NCBI GenBank assembly: GCA_947579605.1
Contig: OX388325.1
Location: 677,572-741,571 of the forward strand
From: Athripsodes cinereus
Lineage: Eukaryota; Arthropoda; Insecta; Trichoptera; Leptoceridae
Direction: 5' to 3'
Length of the DNA stretch: 64,000 bases
Positions 51,806-61,664 of the stretch are shown piece after piece. A program made the translations under genes and the position numbers. Position 1 is the first letter of the stretch, and each line of letters opens with the position of its first letter. The notes under the pieces were generated by a model. The model was not told the origin of the DNA and made no database searches. It saw only the letters and a list, made by a program, of their open reading frames with translations.

Positions 51806-52339
51806 ACTGCTTAGTGAATATTAGGTACTAACATAAAAAAAATACAAAGGAACACAAATATTTATTAAGTAAATTTGTATGACTATTATTGCCTGCCAGA
51901 TAGCAACTCACTATGTAAGTACGTTAATATTATTGTTTATTATCAATGCTTATTGACTGAGAGTGAAGTAACAGCAGCTACTATTTGCAATACTTTTCCT
52001 CATCTTTCTTTCACTTTCATTATTATTTTGTATTGATATTTCATTATATAAATATGTTGATTCGATTTAATTAAAGACGGCACGGCGATGGATTACAATG
52101 TCATACACCGTAAATGTTCTATTTTTTTATTCTCAGTTAGAATTAGAAATGCTGAATTGAATTCCCTTTCAATTTGAATTGCTGCATGCACCCTCTGAGA
52201 AAAAGTGCAATTCTGTGGACAATAATAAAAGGGTAAAGCATGTAACTATCTATCTTATCAAAAAATATGTCAAATGCCAATTATTTTCATTATTTTTATT
52301 TTTACTCGCTATATTTTAGAATTATATGTAATACATCTA
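51806..52339. other. unassigned AT-rich sequence
   Basis: No coding exon, no repeated ends recognised. Confidence 0.4.
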
Positions 52340-52740
52340 TACCACTATACTACTATACCATCACGGCATATGCCACAAGTGGGGCAGCCAGCAGATCAGC
52401 TGCATGTAAGAAACATACAAACTGTATGTAATGTGTAATATGTAATACATAATAGAGACTAATATTGTAGGTACATCTGTTGTTTGCTGTTGGGTTTGCT
52501 CCTGGTATCTTGAGGTAACTTGGTTGGACTCTTGGGAGTACTTTAGTGCTCTATGAGTTCTTCCGGGTGCTCTGGGATGGTAGGCCAGCCTGGACCTGCG
52601 GCGGACTCAGAGACTAACCAATAACGCCTGTAATAGGGCTCGACTTTGATTCTTAATTTGTTTCTGTTGTTTTGCTATATGTATTTGATGTGCCTGTTGA
52701 GTGCTGGTGTTTGTTTGTTCTAATAAATAAATAAACAATA
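52340..52740. repeat. Repeat D (-) and LINE-L-like 3' UTR (+)
   Basis: 52340-52430: ACCATCACGGCATATGCCAC (Repeat D, minus). 52490-52740: TGCTCTGGGATGGTAGGCCA ... AACGCCTGTAATAGGGCTCG ... TAATAAATAAATAAAC (LINE-L family). Confidence 0.6.
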
Positions 52741-52849
52741 AATATTTCAACACTAGTGTCAGTTGAGCCTCCTGTGAGACAAAAACTGAGAAAAGGGCTC
52801 CGCCCTTTGTCTCATCGTCTCATCTCCGGTTGCGGCAAAAGTCAGCTAA

Positions 52850-53165
52850 ACATTCACACAAACACCTCCCTTGAAGATGCATACCACAGGTTTAGGCGAA
52901 AAGTCGAGAAAATTCTGCTCACCAGACTAAGGCCTCAAAACCCGGAACAAGTTAGTATTTATAAGCTTACAACCCCAGCCGTGAAAGCTTAAAATCTTAC
53001 AATTTATTATTAGTTTTAGACATTCACACAAACACCTCCCTTGAAGATGCATTCTACTGGTTTAGGCGAAACGTTGGGAGAATTTCTGCCCATTAGACCA
53101 AGTTTGTACTTATAACCCCAGCCGTGAAAGCTTATGATCTTACAATTCATTATTAGTTTAGTCTA
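52850..53165 (+). repeat. tandem pair with hammerhead-like motif
   Basis: Two diverged units begin ACATTCACACAAACACCTCC at 52850 and 53019. Each has CUUGAAGAUGCA, a stem-loop, UUUAGGC GAA, then AAGUC (unit 1) or ACGUU (unit 2), and ends GCCGTGAAAGCTTA.ATCTTA. PLE terminal repeats are often found in tandem, so this may be a solo PLE repeat array; the core (UUGAAGA) has lost C3. Confidence 0.55.
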
Positions 53166-53855
53166 TAATAATAATTACCGTCGATTGCGGTGACAATGTC
53201 ACAAAATTGCACAATTTAGACTTTGCATAACTTTTTCAAAGCACCATGAAATAGTCAGCTGTCGACTGTCATAATATTTCTTGCGAATTACTTAAAGACA
53301 TTGTTATTTAACTATTGCATTTGCGCCTATTTCGTACAATAGGGAAATCACACAGTAACTTACTTCGTGGTCACTGAATGATCTTGTTTTTTTAATTGGC
53401 ATTACTTGATGTCCAAGATAAGAAATTATCTACCATTTATCAATTTGCATCATGTTCATTGTGGTGCAAGAAGACAGGTCTGAATGGTAAATAATTATAG
53501 TGGAAATGGAGCAAGAGAAAATCTCTTGGACGTGACTCTGAAGTTCATTCCTAAGCAAATCGATTCTGGCGAGACCATAGACAAATTTAAGGTTCAAATG
53601 TTAAAGCAAATCGATCCTAGAACATTGAAATTGAGAGAATAGTAAATTCCTTTTCCCACGTGAAGCTATGGTAAGTCTTCAGGCTACTGTCCACTTATGA
53701 CGCCTCTTCAGGCTACTGTCCACTTATGACGCCTCTGTTGTGGGCAAGAATTGCTTTGTGTAGAATTCGGGACAAATGGAAAAAACCAGAGTTCTGCGCT
53801 ATCCACATGGTCGGTGGATCTATTTTAAACAAGAATTAGTGGAACTTTTATTTTT
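53166..53855 (+). other. low-repeat sequence with a 52-codon open frame and a 29-bp duplication
   Basis: ATG at 53484 to TAG at 53642 encodes MVNNYSGNGARENLLDVTLK and FIPKQIDSGETIDKFKVQML, then KQIDPRTLKLRE. It reads like a protein end but has no upstream support and may be a pseudo-exon or a transposon remnant. 53676-53735 is an exact tandem duplication of CTTCAGGCTACTGTCCACTT plus ATGACGCCT. Confidence 0.3.
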
Positions 53856-54032
53856 TTTAAAAGCTGTATCTGGGTTTTGTTTGTTATAAACCCAAATGCA
53901 ACCTTATACACCTATCACAGTAAGCTACTAAAAGCTTGTGTCGTGAAAGGGGAATTTGCCGGCACCTGGTATCGAACCACGGACCCCTTGTTCACGAGGC
54001 CGAGACTCTACCTCCAGGCTACCGACGAACTG
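53856..54032 (-). mobile_element. SINE1 copy
   Basis: Minus orientation: CGTCGGTAGCCTGGAGGTAG, GGTTCGATACCAGG, CTTTCACGACACAAGCTTTT. Near full length. Confidence 0.85.
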
Positions 54033-54199
54033 GTGAGCGTATCATGAGTAAACTACACTTTAACCAGCCTAAGCCGTTTCGAAAGCATCAGAACACCTTT
54101 CCTCGGTTTGCTAATAGAAATAGCTTGCACGATATATTTTTTGTTCGGATGATATGTCAGTTAAGGAATATTCTTCAAATCTTTGGAGTGTCTCATTCA

Positions 54200-54735
54200 T
54201 TATTGGGTAAATTGAAACAAGCATTTCGTTCTACTGTAGATTAAACAGAGTGAGAGAAAGACGTCTTTCCACTTCTTAGATCACTACCAGTTTGATAAAG
54301 ATTGGTTGAGATGAGATTGATAATAACCTTAGAAGTGGAAAGACGTCAATCAGTTTTATAGGCATTGATTGAGAGAAGATTGATAATGACCTTAGCAGTG
54401 AAAAAACATCAATCAATTTTATTATCATTGGTTGAGAAGAGATTGATAATGAACTAAGAAGTGCGAGGACGTCAATCAGTTTTATAGGCATTTATAGATT
54501 TAAAGGAGATTGATAATGAACTAAGAAATGCAAAAACATCAATCAATTTTATTATCATTGGTTGAGAAGAGATTGATAATAACCTAAGAAGTGGAAAGAC
54601 AGACTCAATCAATCTTTATCAAACTGGTAGTGATCTAAGAAGTGGAAAGACGTCTCTCTCTCGCGTTGTTTTTTATCTATAGTAGAACGAAACACTTGTG
54701 TCAATATACCCAATTATGGAATTCTACTATTTATA
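54200..54735. mobile_element. fold-back family F element with internal tandem repeats
   Basis: Outer arms: CATTTCGTTCTACTGTAGAT, GAAAGACGTCTTTCCACTTC, TTAGATCACTACCAG on the left; the inverse with GTAGTGATCTAAGAAGTGG, AAAGACGTCTCTCTC, TAGTAGAACGAAACAC on the right. Between are about four units with GAGATTGATAATGA and ACGTCAATCAGTTTTAT or CATCAATCAATTTTATTATC. Confidence 0.78.
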
Positions 54736-54977
54736 TACCAATACTATAAATAATATATGTCTCATTCATATCGACTTATGCTTAACAACACCTTATTATG
54801 ACTCTATATATCTATCTATCTGCGACTAATATACATAGAACTATGAATGATAACAGAAGTGTCCTAAGCGATAGCAAGCTTTGACTATCTACACTTATGT
54901 ATAATATATCTGTGACTGCGTGCTGCATTTAATGTAATCTTTTTCATTGAGTCCAGCTACATATTAGATTATGCACA

Positions 54978-55095
54978 TATAATAATAATAAACACTTTAT
55001 TGCCAAATATAAATTTTACAAAAGGCGTACATATTGCCTTGAGGCAATGTCTTCCAGTAAACCTACTACAATGTTTGATAACTATGTTTTACTAT
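54978..55095 (-). repeat. LINE 3' end, (TTA)n tail
   Basis: AATAATAATAAACACTTTAT, GCCTTGAGGCAATGTCTTCC: similar to but distinct from the LINE-C 3' end. Confidence 0.55.
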
Positions 55096-55204
55096 AAAGT
55101 GAGTTTAGATCAAAAGATAAACAGAAAATGTAATATATAATAAATAATAAAACAAGAATACCTTTACATAAATGTAGTTAATCTAGGAATTTCAAAAAGT
55201 TTCT

Positions 55205-55445
55205 GGGCATTCGGAAATGGCAGACCATTGCATCGAGAATGATCATTCTTTTAAAAAGTTGAAAATGTAATGGCCTTACATTGTGAGGGTAAGGGACGTA
55301 AACTGAACGTTCAGGAATCATTGGAGATTAATAAATATTGTCTTTCTAACATAGTGGACATTATTAGTGTGCAAATTCCTTTAACTTCGCCATTGCTTTG
55401 TTCTAAAACACCCACACCTAACATCCCTGAATATTTTATGTATTT
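55205..55445 (+). pseudogene. PLE GIY-YIG C-terminal remnant
   Basis: Frame 1 reads SEMADHCIENDHSFKKLKM, then, after a frameshift, MALHCEGKGRKLNVQESLEI and NKYCLSN. The order HxxExDHSF ... LKxLH ... KGRKLxxxESLEIxK is that of the last part of PLE GIY-YIG domains (compare IETDHSF ... LEAIEINK at 25.5 kb), but the residues show a different PLE family. Truncated and broken. Confidence 0.6.
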
Positions 55446-55499
55446 GGTTACATAATGTGTAAATTTAACACCCGAAACAAAAATATAAGGTTTAGAAAA

Positions 55500-55612
55500 G
55501 ACAGCATCAGCTTATTTGGTAGTTGTGCCCTGGACAGGACTTGAACCGGCAAACCATCCTTATCGCGAAGTGTTCTGCTTTATCCAATTAAACTACCGGG
55601 CGACATATCGAA
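55500..55612 (-). mobile_element. SINE2 copy with tRNA-like head
   Basis: Minus strand: GCCCGGTAGTTTAATTGGAT (A box), GCCGGTTCAAGTCCTGTCCA (B box GGTTCAAGTCC), CAGGGCACAACTACC. The first and last bases of the tRNA-like part can pair for about 5 bp. Its TAATTGGATAAAGC resembles tRNA-Arg type heads. Not a functional tRNA because of the SINE body. Confidence 0.78.
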
Positions 55613-55764
55613 GGCTTCGAAATTCTCTCATACAAACCACAATGACAGCTTCATGTGTAACTAACGTAAAAAATGTAATCTTGAAGTACTAAACATTTCA
55701 TTGACATTCTATTCTGACACTCCAATATTTTGTGATTTGACTAGAGTTATTGATATTATTAATT

Positions 55765-55890
55765 GATTCCCATTTGTGTTTTGTTCTTCGCCAATGTTAT
55801 TCTTGTCTTGCTCCAACTGTTGTGAATGAAAAATTTGAGTTGTATGATTTTTTAAGGTATTTTAAACGTGTAAGAGGCTAAAAAAAATAC
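55765..55890 (+). repeat. LINE-P 3' fragment
   Basis: GATTCCCATTTGTGTTTTGT, CAACTGTTGTGAATGAAAAA: LINE-P in plus orientation. Confidence 0.6.
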
Positions 55891-55894
55891 TATA

Positions 55895-56170
55895 CCCTCA
55901 CGTCGAGTCCCAAGTGGGGTAGGCAGAGAGAACGGAACGCCAAATAGATCTATCCTTTACACACTTCGCTTCCTCTACATTCATACGATTTCTCATGCAC
56001 GCACGTCGATTCCTCTTACTCAGCACACGGCTGTCCTTGAGAATACGATCCACTTGATCAAGCCAGATGGTTCTCGGACGCCCGTGCTTCCTCACATCCT
56101 TTCTTTCAGACAAGTATATCCTCTTACCTCGTTCATTCGTTCAACATGTTCAAACCACCGTAGCTTATAA
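55895..56170 (-). pseudogene. LINE-A ORF2 C-terminal fragment
   Basis: Minus frame 56113-55898 reads DVRKHGRPRTIWLDQVDRIL, SKRNRRACMRNR and SIWRSVLSAYP. It lacks the upstream RWFGHVE part in frame (decayed RWFEHVERM at 56140-56165). Confidence 0.78.
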
Positions 56171-56559
56171 AAGATATGTAGTATTATATGTAGACATATA
56201 TTATTTTTATCTTCATAGTATATATATATGTCTGTATGTATGTATATATAAATGTTTCGTAATGTAGTATCAATGTCAACACAGTACTGTTTCAATGTTA
56301 CTGCTTGACCTAGTTATTATATTGTACTGCAACTGACAATATAGATAGATATAAAACTAGTAGGTATATAAAGTTGTATTATAAAGTGTATGTGCATTAG
56401 TTGAGTGTGAACACAGACCATGTTAATATAATATCTAAATGTGGGAGCGAAACGTCAACATGTCGAATTTTGACAAAGTGACTCATCAGTCTGTCTATCT
56501 GTAATAAATTATTATTTCAATATTTTGGATCAGAAGGCAGAAGTTATTTCATCATCATT
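56171..56559. other. unassigned; short TA/GTAT-rich stretches
   Basis: No exon, repeats limited to ATATATATATGT-like runs. Confidence 0.4.
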
Positions 56560-57055
56560 ATTGTCCTCAACGCCTCTCTCGGGAGCACAGGACAGAAACC
56601 AGTCTCCTCCATTCAGAGAGTCTCTGTGACAATAGCGTCATCTCTTCCCACGATATTTCCCGCGCTTTGATATCGTTGAGATAGGAACGGTGTATTGTGA
56701 AAGAGGGACGCCCGGGTCGACGAAATCCTGGTAGGACAGGCAGAGGGGATGAAACGTCATAGAGACCAATCCCTTACATAGGTTCTTCTTGCGTTTCCTC
56801 TACATTCATCCAGTTTTTCATACACGCAAGCCTATTTATCTTACTCAACATTCGGCCGACCTTGAGAATTTGATATAAGCCGTGATCAAGCCACTTACGT
56901 TTGTTCTCGGACGTCCTCGCTTTCTCAGATCTCCTCTTTTAGCCAGACACAACCTTCAATCATCCATACGCTCCACATGTCCAAATCATCGTAACTTATT
57001 TATACACGCAATCTATCCATGTCACTCCTCTTACATCCTCTCCTCTCATTCTTAG
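56560..57055 (-). pseudogene. LINE-E fragment followed by LINE-A fragment
   Basis: 56560-56735: CCTCAACGCCTCTCTCGGGA ... CGGTGTATTGTGAAAGAGGG (LINE-E). 56735-57055: LINE-A with AGGCAGAGGGGATGAAACG ... CATACGCTCCACATGTCCAA, frames broken. Confidence 0.7.
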
Positions 57056-57074
57056 TTAGTGTTAGCTGGAAGAT

Positions 57075-57475
57075 AGTCTTCATGGGTTAGTTGGAAGATA
57101 TCGCTTCTGCGATAAACTCGCCCATTGTACAATATCACTTATTTGTATCACATTATTTTATAACTTTGTAATATTGTATTGTGCAATAAAGTGTACCTAT
57201 ATATTATGTTTAGTGCATTGTACATATGTATGTGTATCGTCGTGTTGGTACCCATAATACAAGATTCATCTTAGTTTGGGACTAGCTCGATCTGTGTGAA
57301 TTGTCTATTCATGCAAGTTTATTATTATTATTCTTAAGTGACATGAAAATTCGTAAATTTAACACGTAAAACCACCATTTAAGGCTTAAAAAAGACAACG
57401 TCACCTTATTATTGGAAGTGCCCCGGACGGGATTCGGAACCTATTAAGCTATCGGGCATCAAACTGAAGGCTTCT
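57075..57475. repeat. LINE-J end, SINE3 3' half, SINE2 piece
   Basis: 57075-57200: TTAGTTGGAAGATATCGCTT, CGATAAACTCGCCCATTGTA. 57205-57320: SINE3 tail (TTTGGGACTAGCTCGATCTG). 57365-57475: SINE2 body in minus orientation (AAGACAACGTCACCTTATTA). Confidence 0.65.
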
Positions 57476-57487
57476 ATTACGTGTATG

Positions 57488-58018
57488 TAGTGATGTGAGA
57501 AGAGAAAATTCTCCAAAGAAATTTCTCGAGAACGAGAAATTTCTCCAAGAATTTCTCCTGTGATGGAAGAGAAATTTCTCTCCATAATTTTTCTTATGAT
57601 CTTTCGCCCAGTACTTTTCGTAGCCAACCTGATGGATCCAAAATTTGTGGGGCTGAATAAGGCCCAAATCAGAGGTTTTTAACACTTTTTTCCAAGTACG
57701 TACCTGAAATTTTTTTTTATCCTAAATATGGGCATGTGGGGTGTCAAACATCAAGATTTTACATCAGTTATTAGCGATTTTTCTGTGTAGGTACCTAACA
57801 TTTTTTTGTTTCCATAATTAATTGTAGCCATATTGGTGATAAATTGTCTCAACATTTGTACATTGTTATTGATTGATTGAATAAAGTATTTATTATTATT
57901 ATACTGTTAAATAAAAAATAAAAAAAATTCTCGGAAAATTCTCTACTTCGAGAAATTTACCGAGAAATTTCTCGGTAAATTTCTCCAAAAATTATTTCTT
58001 GAGAATTCCACAACACTA
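57488..58018. mobile_element. hAT-like element with exact TSD CGTGTATG
   Basis: Ends TAGTGATGTGAGAAG and ATTCCACAACACTA with CGTGTATG at 57480-57487 and 58019-58026. Rich in AGAAATTTCTC palindromes near both ends. No transposase. A half copy is at 50.16-50.30 kb. Confidence 0.88.
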
Positions 58019-58309
58019 CGTGTATGCTTATGATACATTTGGAAGTATCTAGCATGAGATACCCATACTAGGTATCTCAGAACAATACTTACACACGAAA
58101 CTGTCATTGTGGTTTGTAAGAAAGAATTTCGAAGCCTAGAAAATGGCGTCTCGTGACATAGTGTAGTTTAACTCTGACATTCTGAATTACACATAACTAA
58201 TAAATACTGTAATTTTTTATCACCATACTCATTGCATAGGTAAGTACAATATATTACTACGTAATTGATAACAATTTTTTTCCATTATATTATGTTATGA
58301 ATGACGGCC

Positions 58310-58600
58310 AGTCTGGTGCAAAGGTAAAGCTCTTTTGTTTTACTTTGATTCATGAGGTCCCGAGTTTGATCCCCGACCAGTGCGCCTAGTCAAAACACAT
58401 TTAAGCGTTACGTCGGAAGCTCAGAACTCCATGCTTTCTTTGTATCTGTTTGTTTGTATATGTTTGATTTTTTTGATCAGTCGGTGCGTCCATCGGCCCT
58501 TTTCCGTCACGTCCCATATTGATTGTATCTAACTTGAATGTTTACCTTTTATGTAATTGTTTGTAATCAATGCACTGTAAAGAATAAATAAATAAATAAA
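58310..58600 (+). repeat. SINE3 head, MITE P1 end and LINE-J end
   Basis: 58310-58383: SINE3 head (AGGTCCCGAGTTTGATCCCC). 58384-58412: CCTAGTCAAAACACATTTAA (end of P1). 58505-58600: LINE-J 3' end (AGAATAAATAAATAAATAAA). Confidence 0.6.
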
Positions 58601-58619
58601 ATTGAAAAGTGGATTTTTA

Positions 58620-59395
58620 TGAATACCTTCCTTCTACAGGACATTCGTAAACTTACACAAAAGAGTTGGAGGTCTATTATTTTTACCAGAATTAGATATT
58701 ATGTGATATGATTTGAAGTAGCGAAATGACGATTTCCGATACTCTTGTCGAAGGTCGTTGCCAGGGGGACGAATTAAGGCAGAAGAATGGAGGGGGGGAG
58801 TATCAGTGGAGCTTGCCGGGTGGCCGATAGGGGGAGATAAAGGGGGAATTTGTGACCATCCTTATTTATTTTTATAACAAGCGATTTGGTAGGTATTTCT
58901 ACCTCACAAGACAAAAAAAAACTTATTTTCAAGAACTATAATTTTAAAATTATTTTTTCGATAACATTTTCTGATGCCACTATGCATGAGCCGTGGAGCA
59001 CCCGGCAAAAAAATGGTCTTCCACTCTGTTCAATGAGTTTTACTACTACGGCATATCCCATAAGTGAGGTAGCCAGCAGACCAGCTGCATGTAGGTAATA
59101 AATATGCAAGCCGTCTCCTCCTTGTCAACAAAAATCAAGACATTCAGGATCGGTGGCAAAACTCATAGCTGAATTTAAGATGTAATATGTCTTCATTTTT
59201 TGGAACACCTGCCTTCACAAGGTACTCGGAAATTTACGGAAAAAAGTTTTACATCTTAAATTTATGGATGAGGTTTTTTGCCACCCATTCTGAATATTTT
59301 AATTTCATGTCGACAAGGAGTGCACGGCTTGCATGTTTATTACAGTTGCAATTGGTCTGCTGACTACCCCATTGATTGTGAGATATGCCGATATA
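58620..59395. repeat. Repeat D fragments in both orientations
   Basis: 58625-58680 (CTACAGGACATTCGTAAACT), 58985-59030 (CCGTGGAGCACCCGGCAAAA), 59045-59230 in minus orientation (GACATTCAGGATCGGTGGCA), 59235-59395 in plus orientation (CACCCATTCTGAATATTTTA, GGTCTGCTGACTACCCCATT). 58685-58980 is unassigned. Confidence 0.6.
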
Positions 59396-59475
59396 TTTTC
59401 AACGAAACAAAGACAAAATAATGCCTCTAACAGTGTGTTAATTATTATATAGTACCTACATATATATATAATAAG

Positions 59476-60060
59476 TTACAATCCATTGGATTGGTCTGCA
59501 ACGCGTTTGGTTTTTCTTCTCCATTCGTCTCTATTCTCAGCCAGTCTTTTCAACCCTACGTATGAGCCACAGTTCATGCCCCTCTTCAGTTGGTCCATAT
59601 ACGTGTCTCTTGGTCGGCCTCTGCCTCTGATGTTGTGGCCAATCCAGTTAGCTCGTTGTTGGCCGATTCTCTTAAGAAGTTGCCTTTTTTCGCCTACCCT
59701 GGTTAATACTTCTTCGTTTTCGACGTGTTCCGACCAATGGATCTTAAGCATGCGTCTGTAGCACCACATCTCAAAGGCCGCCAACCGTCCGCTTTCACTC
59801 TTGCTGATGGTCCACGTCTCACAGTCATAAAGCAGAATGCTCCATACAAAGGCTTTAGTAAGGTTCTTCCTTACGCTTAGATCAATATTTGGGGATTCCA
59901 ATATCTTCGATTTTTTGTTAAAGGCAATCCTTGCCTGGTTTATTCTGCTCACAAATTCTGATTTGGAGCGTCCATCCAGGTTTATTCTGCTGCCCAAGTA
60001 CACGAATTCTCTTACTTGTTTGATGCTCACATCATTTATGGCAATGTTCGCAGTCGTATA
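59476..60060 (-). pseudogene. RTE-like LINE polyprotein C-terminus
   Basis: The minus frame has about 190 LINE codons: INDVSIKQVREFVYLGSRIN, FNKKSKILESPNIDLSVRKN, AFVWSILLYDCETWTISKSE, MWCYRRMLKIHWSEHVENEE, RANWIGHNIRGRGRPRDTYM. This is the RT thumb and tail. The same frame stays open further upstream to 60375, but that part is Repeat G and unique sequence, so the apparent 299-residue protein is chimeric. No RT catalytic box is included. Confidence 0.85.
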
Positions 60061-60170
60061 TTTCACTTTCTGTTGTGTTTTTAAAGCATAATTTATAAAT
60101 ATAGCAAAACAAAAATGATGATTTCTCGAATATAAGACATTTCTACTTATTGAATTGTGGAACTGGTCAG
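60055..60170 (+). repeat. Repeat G
   Basis: TTTCACTTTCTGTTGTGTTT ... ATTTCTCGAATATAAGACAT ... GAATTGTGGAACTGG. Copies at 21.76 (-) and 51.53 kb (split). It abuts the LINE fragment. Confidence 0.6.
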
Positions 60171-60599
60171 TCGATTTGTACCCCGAGATATTTGAATGAA
60201 AGATCTTGTTTGTAATGTTCGATGAATATCTATTGCTTTTTCCAGAACGACACAATATGAAAATTAACAGAAGAGAGGGGAGATGTATTCTATTCCAAAA
60301 TTCCACTGAACAGCAAGGCAGATAAACAAACAAAACAGGGAGAATCTTATTTTCGGTCGATTTTCCCGATAACAATTTTCGTTCTGTACTTACGTTGTGA
60401 GATCATAGTAAGAAGATTATATACAATTGTAGATGTACCCCGAATAAGGATGTATAGGCTTGAGATTTTTTTTACAGTATAAAAACGTATACATGTTTCA
60501 AAATATTGTATTTTAATTATTTTTCATTACGTTCACAGAGTGAAAATTCATACTAATTTTATTTTTTTGTTATTATTTTTTTATTTCATATTTAATGCA
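60171..60599. other. unassigned sequence
   Basis: No exon or terminal repeats seen. Confidence 0.4.
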
Positions 60600-60955
60600 A
60601 TTTGAAACAAGTGTTCCTTTCTACTATTGTTTGTTAATTCGCAGAGAGACGTCTTTCGACTTATAAGGTCATTATCAATCTCGACGATTGATAATTTTTT
60701 TTTTTTTTTTTATTTATTTATTTAAAAAAATGGGCAACATACAATTAAATTTTACAAAATATAACATAATAACCATTAAACATATTTCTTGTACTTGACC
60801 AGCCCATCTTTGAGTTCATTATTATTATTATTATGACCTTATAAGTCGAAAGACGTCTCTCTGCGAATTAACAAACAATAGTAGAAAGGAACACTTGTTT
60901 CAAATTGCATTATTATGGAATTCTACTACGTGTGCACCGACACAATTAATATTTC
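60600..60955. mobile_element. fold-back family F element interrupted by a LINE 3' end
   Basis: Left: TTGAAACAAGTGTTCC, CTACTATTGTTTGTTAATTC, GCAGAGAGACGTCTTTCGAC, TTATAAGGTCATTATC. Right: GACCTTATAAGTCGAAAGAC, GTCTCTCTGCGAATTAAC, GGAACACTTGTTTCAAATTG. Between (60695-60835) is a T-rich-start LINE end with GGGCAACATACAATTAAATT and ATTATTATTATTATGACC. Confidence 0.8.
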
Positions 60956-60999
60956 ATATTTATTTTCATAAAAACACAGTTTATGTTTCTCTTAAATTT

Positions 61000-61275
61000 A
61001 TTGAGAGAAGCTTCGAGTACTTTCGTCAATTACACTGATTGACATTTACACGAGAACATTGAAAATGTCAAACGGTATGTATTGAAGAATTGAAATATTC
61101 AATGTTCTCTTGTACCTAAATGTCAATTGGTATAATTATATTGATGAAAGAACTCGAGTTTTCTGTCAATGAATTTAAGTGAAGGAGATCCACCGACCAC
61201 CCGGATAGCGCAGAGGTCTGGGGACTTCCATTTATCCGTTTTTATCCAAATTTAAGTGAAATATAAACTGTGTTT
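61000..61275. mobile_element. fold-back element carrying a 65-bp tRNA-like insertion
   Basis: Arms: TCGAGTACTTTCGTCAATTA ... GAACATTGAAAATGTC and AATATTCAATGTTC ... ATTGATGAAAGAACTCGA, with outer AAACACAGTTTATGTTTC / ATATAAACTGTGTTTT. Insert 61184-61248 (CCCGGATAGCGCAGAGGTCT) is flanked by the 12-bp duplication AATTTAAGTGAA. Confidence 0.78.
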
Positions 61276-61314
61276 TTACAAAGATAAATGCAGTCTGTTA
61301 TATTTTTACATATC

Positions 61315-61600
61315 TATTTATTTATTTTATTTATTTATACATAAATCCACGGCGTGAGCCTTTGACATGTTAAAATATAAAACAAAAACAAACATAATTA
61401 TCATTTACAACACAGTTGGAACAGAACAACAACTGGCGAAGAACAAATACAATTGGAAATCAAACTATAACAATTATAAAATGAGTCAAAACAAAACAAT
61501 TAGAAAAGTCAAAACATTTTGGTGAGAGTGTAAATGTCAACAAAGGTTTGGTAAATGTCAAGAACATTATTGTAATACAGTAAGGAGATAATAATAATTG
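61315..61600 (-). repeat. LINE-P 3' end
   Basis: TTTATTTTATTTATTTATAC, CGGCGTGAGCCTTTGACATG, AAATGTCAACAAAGGTTTGG. Close relative of 12440-12745. Confidence 0.72.
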
Positions 61601-61664
61601 TTGTTTAATTGTAATATATAAGCCTTTTCTTTTTTGATTATGATGATGATGATTTTGGATGATT

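Noticed and set aside
55500..55612. Functional tRNA gene
   Set aside because: A and B boxes are present but the acceptor stem is imperfect and a SINE body follows; related copies recur at 48.4 and 57.4 kb.
59476..60375. A single 299-residue protein-coding gene on the minus strand
   Set aside because: Only the C-terminal 190 or so codons are LINE coding; the N-terminal part crosses Repeat G and unique sequence, so the long open frame is fortuitous.
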